A stretch of DNA of 15,018 nt from an uncultured Bacteroidota bacterium. GTDB taxonomy: Bacteria > Bacteroidota > Bacteroidia > Chitinophagales > Chitinophagaceae. Numbering within the stretch: position 1 is the first letter of the stretch; each line of letters begins with the position of its first letter. Below, one piece after another: positions 14,357-15,018 of the stretch. The notes below the pieces were generated by a model. It saw nothing but the letters and a program-made list of their open reading frames with translations, searched no databases and was not told the DNA's origin. A program made the translations under genes and the position numbers. The stretch is from assembly GCA_946479615.1 (NCBI GenBank), contig CAMLGR010000118.1:1-15018 (forward strand). Direction: 5' to 3'.

Positions 14357-15018
14357 CTATTTTTTAAACTTACGGATCGCTTCTCTTGTAAATTCACTTA
14401 AGACCAGCCGCCCGCTGATGGCTGCTCTTTCAACCAATAGCCGGTCCCAGTGTTCTGTTCCTTTCCAGAACATCTTTTTCATTTCCGCCATCGCTTCGGG
14501 ACTTGAATGCACCAGGCTCTGGGATAATCTCCCGATAGATTCATCCATTCCTTCCGTAGTCGGATGTACTTCCGAGAACAAACCTTTTCTGCGCGCCCAA
14601 TCCGAATTGCGCCACATTGCTGCATCGATAGCTAATTGTGAAAATGCAGAGATGCCCAATTTTCTTTCTACTGCCGGTCCTACCACAAATGGACCGATAC
14701 CCACTGCCAGTTCACTTAATTTTATATCTGCGCCTTCCACGGCAATGGCATAATCCACGGCGGCTGCAATTCCTACACCACCACCCACACATTTTCCCTG
14801 TATACGGCCAATGATGAATTTGGGGCAGGTGCGCATCACATTGATCACATTTGCAAACCCGCTGAAAAACTGTAATCCCTGTTCTTCATTCTTTATAGCG
14901 ATCAATTCATCAAAAGAAGCACCGGCACAAAAAGACCTGTCTCCGCCCGATTGAAGAATAATCACTCTAGTGTCCTCATCATTTCCTGCACCATGAATAG
15001 CACTTGCCAGTTCCTCCA
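14357..15018 (-). CDS. enoyl-CoA hydratase/isomerase family (crotonase) protein, N-terminus missing at window edge
   Basis: Crotonase-fold enzyme acting on acyl-CoA thioesters. The open frame runs past the right edge, leaving 219 residues; the GTG at 14965 is internal, because family-like sequence (EELASAIHGAGNDEDTR) continues upstream of it. The two oxyanion-hole segments are visible, SFCAGASFDEL and GKCVGGGVGIAAA. KLSELAVGIGPFVVGPAVERKLG aligns with the family's active-site helix; the Glu of SEL and the glycine/proline-rich loop resemble methylglutaconyl-CoA hydratase and other short-chain hydratases more than fatty-acid FadB domains. The exact reaction cannot be set: beta-oxidation or leucine breakdown are both possible. 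A DNA glycosylase gene follows after 29 nt. Family assignment is firm; substrate is open. Confidence 0.9.
   Translation of the reverse strand, partial: EELASAIHGAGNDEDTRVIILQSGGDRSFCAGASFDELIAIKNEEQGLQFFSGFANVINVMRTCPKFIIGRIQGKCVGGGVGIAAAVDYAIAVEGADIKLSELAVGIGPFVVGPAVERKLGISAFSQLAIDAAMWRNSDWARRKGLFSEVHPTTEGMDESIGRLSQSLVHSSPEAMAEMKKMFWKGTEHWDRLLVERAAISGRLVLSEFTREAIRKFKK

Noticed and set aside
14357..14965. Complete 202-residue crotonase-family gene starting at 14965
   Set aside because: The codon is GTG within the conserved strand before SFCAGA, and family-like coding sequence continues in frame to the window edge, so the gene is truncated by the window.
1..15018. CRISPR array, prophage, defence system or transposase
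   Set aside because: No regularly spaced direct repeats, no integrase, terminase, nuclease-effector or transposase proteins were found. All sizeable coding regions match common chromosomal families.

Overview
The window looks like ordinary chromosome from a member of the Bacteroidota, most likely a Chitinophagaceae-type organism. Several things point that way: promoter-like TAnnTTTG motifs just upstream of many starts, rare Shine-Dalgarno sequences, signal peptides ending just before Gln, Bacteroidota-style protein architectures (DUF4369-like plus thioredoxin, double-parvulin periplasmic isomerase, paired rhomboids), and A/T-rich inverted repeats between genes. This assignment is inferred from sequence style and not from any search. 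I see no prophage, transposase, CRISPR array, toxin-antitoxin pair or defence island, and no tRNA or rRNA gene.

Left part (1-5353), all on the minus strand. Reading in the direction of transcription: a RumA/RlmD-type 23S rRNA uracil-5-methyltransferase with a GTG start and its own terminator; two consecutive rhomboid intramembrane serine proteases; a membrane-anchored endonuclease/exonuclease/phosphatase-fold hydrolase; and cysteinyl-tRNA synthetase, which is cut by the left edge before its KMSKS region.

Middle (5354-10415). A divergent intergenic region holds a perfect 28-bp-arm palindrome. It is followed on the plus strand by an exported thioredoxin-domain protein and a SurA/PpiD-like peptidyl-prolyl isomerase, both probably acting in the periplasm on protein thiols and folding. 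MetF (methylenetetrahydrofolate reductase) lies convergently on the minus strand; the 52-nt gap between the two stop codons is almost entirely a 46-nt perfect palindrome. MetF and the next plus-strand gene diverge across a 117-bp inverted-repeat element.

Right part (10416-15018). The plus strand carries an LptB-type ABC ATPase (lipopolysaccharide export), a GH3-family acyl-adenylating enzyme, and a FabG-type short-chain reductase 12 bp after the GH3 gene. A bidirectional hairpin terminator separates these from a minus-strand pair: an enoyl-CoA hydratase/isomerase family protein, whose N-terminus is lost at the right edge, and an AlkA-like HhH-GPD DNA glycosylase.

The genes are mostly housekeeping: translation, rRNA modification, one-carbon metabolism, envelope biogenesis, DNA repair and acyl metabolism. 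The more interesting signals lie between the genes. There are at least three kinds of inverted repeat. One 18-nt core occurs exactly at two loci, and a second kind may have a decayed relative elsewhere in the window. One copy overlaps the lptB stop codon and another underlies the extended reading frame upstream of the probable lptB start. I do not see convincing evidence for a wholly new biological system here.
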